The notes beneath the pieces were generated by a model. The model was not told the origin of the DNA and did no database searches. It saw only the letters and a program-made list of their open reading frames with translations. This document shows, one piece after another, positions 4,917 to 5,254 of a DNA stretch of 5,254 nt. Every line of letters begins with the position of its first letter. The stretch's first letter is position 1. This DNA comes from an uncultured Bacteroidota bacterium (lineage in GTDB: Bacteria; Bacteroidota; Bacteroidia; Flavobacteriales; Flavobacteriaceae), in assembly GCA_903837025.1 (NCBI GenBank), contig CAILTC010000217.1, positions 1 to 5,254 of the forward strand. The letters are read 5' to 3'. The position numbers were made by a program, and so were the translations under genes.

Positions 4917-5254
4917 ATGAACAGAATAAACCAGAAATTACAAGAAACAAAAAAGATCCTTTCCATTTATTTTTCGGCGGGATATCCAAGCCTGAATGAT
5001 ACTGTGAAAATCATTGAAGATTTAGAAAAAAGCGGAGTCGATATGATCGAAATCGGATTACCCTTTAGTGATCCTTTGGCCGACGGACCAACCATACAAG
5101 CGAGTTCAACCCAAGCTTTGCATAACGGAATGACAACTCAAGTGTTGTTTGACCAACTTAAGGACATCCGCAAAACAGTTGCTATTCCGCTAGTGATTAT
5201 GGGTTATTTCAATCCCATGTTGCAATATGGAGTAGAAAATTTCTGCAAGAAATG
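4917..5254 (+). CDS. trpA: tryptophan synthase alpha chain, 3'-truncated by the window edge
   Basis: Cleaves indole-3-glycerol phosphate to indole and glyceraldehyde 3-phosphate; the indole is channelled to TrpB. Only the first 112 codons plus 2 nt are present, and the frame stays open to the last base. The protein starts MNRINQKLQETKKILSIYFS. AGYPSLNDT is at 21-29, and MIEIGLPFSDPLADGP at 43-58 carries catalytic Glu45 and Asp56 (equivalent to Glu49 and Asp60 of the E. coli enzyme). PTIQASSTQAL is at 58-68 and VIMGYFNPML at 93-102, including the substrate-contacting Tyr97 position. The ATG at 4917 lies directly after the 16-nt A-rich direct repeat, and the N-terminal length fits the family. 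It is the last expected gene of the pathway, separated from trpB by a GGCT-like gene and a repeat-rich gap. Confidence 0.97.
   Translation, partial: MNRINQKLQETKKILSIYFSAGYPSLNDTVKIIEDLEKSGVDMIEIGLPFSDPLADGPTIQASSTQALHNGMTTQVLFDQLKDIRKTVAIPLVIMGYFNPMLQYGVENFCKK

Overview
The window carries a tryptophan-biosynthesis operon from a low-GC member of the Bacteroidota, most likely a Flavobacterium-like organism. The evidence is the gene order trpD-trpC-trpF-trpB-(insert)-trpA on one strand, A-rich start regions without Shine-Dalgarno motifs, flavobacterial-looking protein sequences, and short interspersed palindromes of kinds I associate with Flavobacteriia. The genus is an inference; no rRNA or other marker is present.

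Layout, all on the + strand. 1-551: 3' part of a c-type cytochrome gene (CxxCH haem site), ending 1 nt before trpD. 553-1545: trpD. 1546-1640: intergenic imperfect hairpin made of short tandem units. 1641-2423: trpC. 2424-2454: short gap with an AACCC/GGGTT inverted repeat. 2455-3132: trpF, which contains one palindromic repeat in frame and a C-terminus rewritten by two more copies of the same family. 3137-4318: trpB. 4318-4413: about 96-nt imperfect palindrome starting on the last base of the trpB stop codon. 4446-4766: a small gamma-glutamylcyclotransferase-like (AIG2/GGCT) gene. 4767-4916: a repeat-rich gap. 4917 to the window end: the first 112 codons of trpA.

The Trp enzymes form a nearly continuous pathway from anthranilate to tryptophan. 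TrpD adds the phosphoribosyl group, TrpF isomerises it, TrpC closes the indole ring, and TrpA/TrpB form tryptophan synthase. trpE and trpG would be expected upstream, but the cytochrome gene sits where trpG is usually found, so their location cannot be seen. The Trp enzymes look intact at their catalytic motifs. They contain very little tryptophan themselves (none in TrpD or TrpC), unlike the two guest genes.

The main point of interest is the density of repeats. Nearly every junction in the operon holds a palindrome, from at least four different-looking families. One family (arm GTAGAGACG) has entered the trpF reading frame, once as an exact 30-nt, codon-aligned internal block and again as the source of a cysteine-rich tail. 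I see no tRNA, rRNA, CRISPR array, transposase, attachment site or convincing terminator. No operon promoter is visible, and it probably lies upstream of the window.
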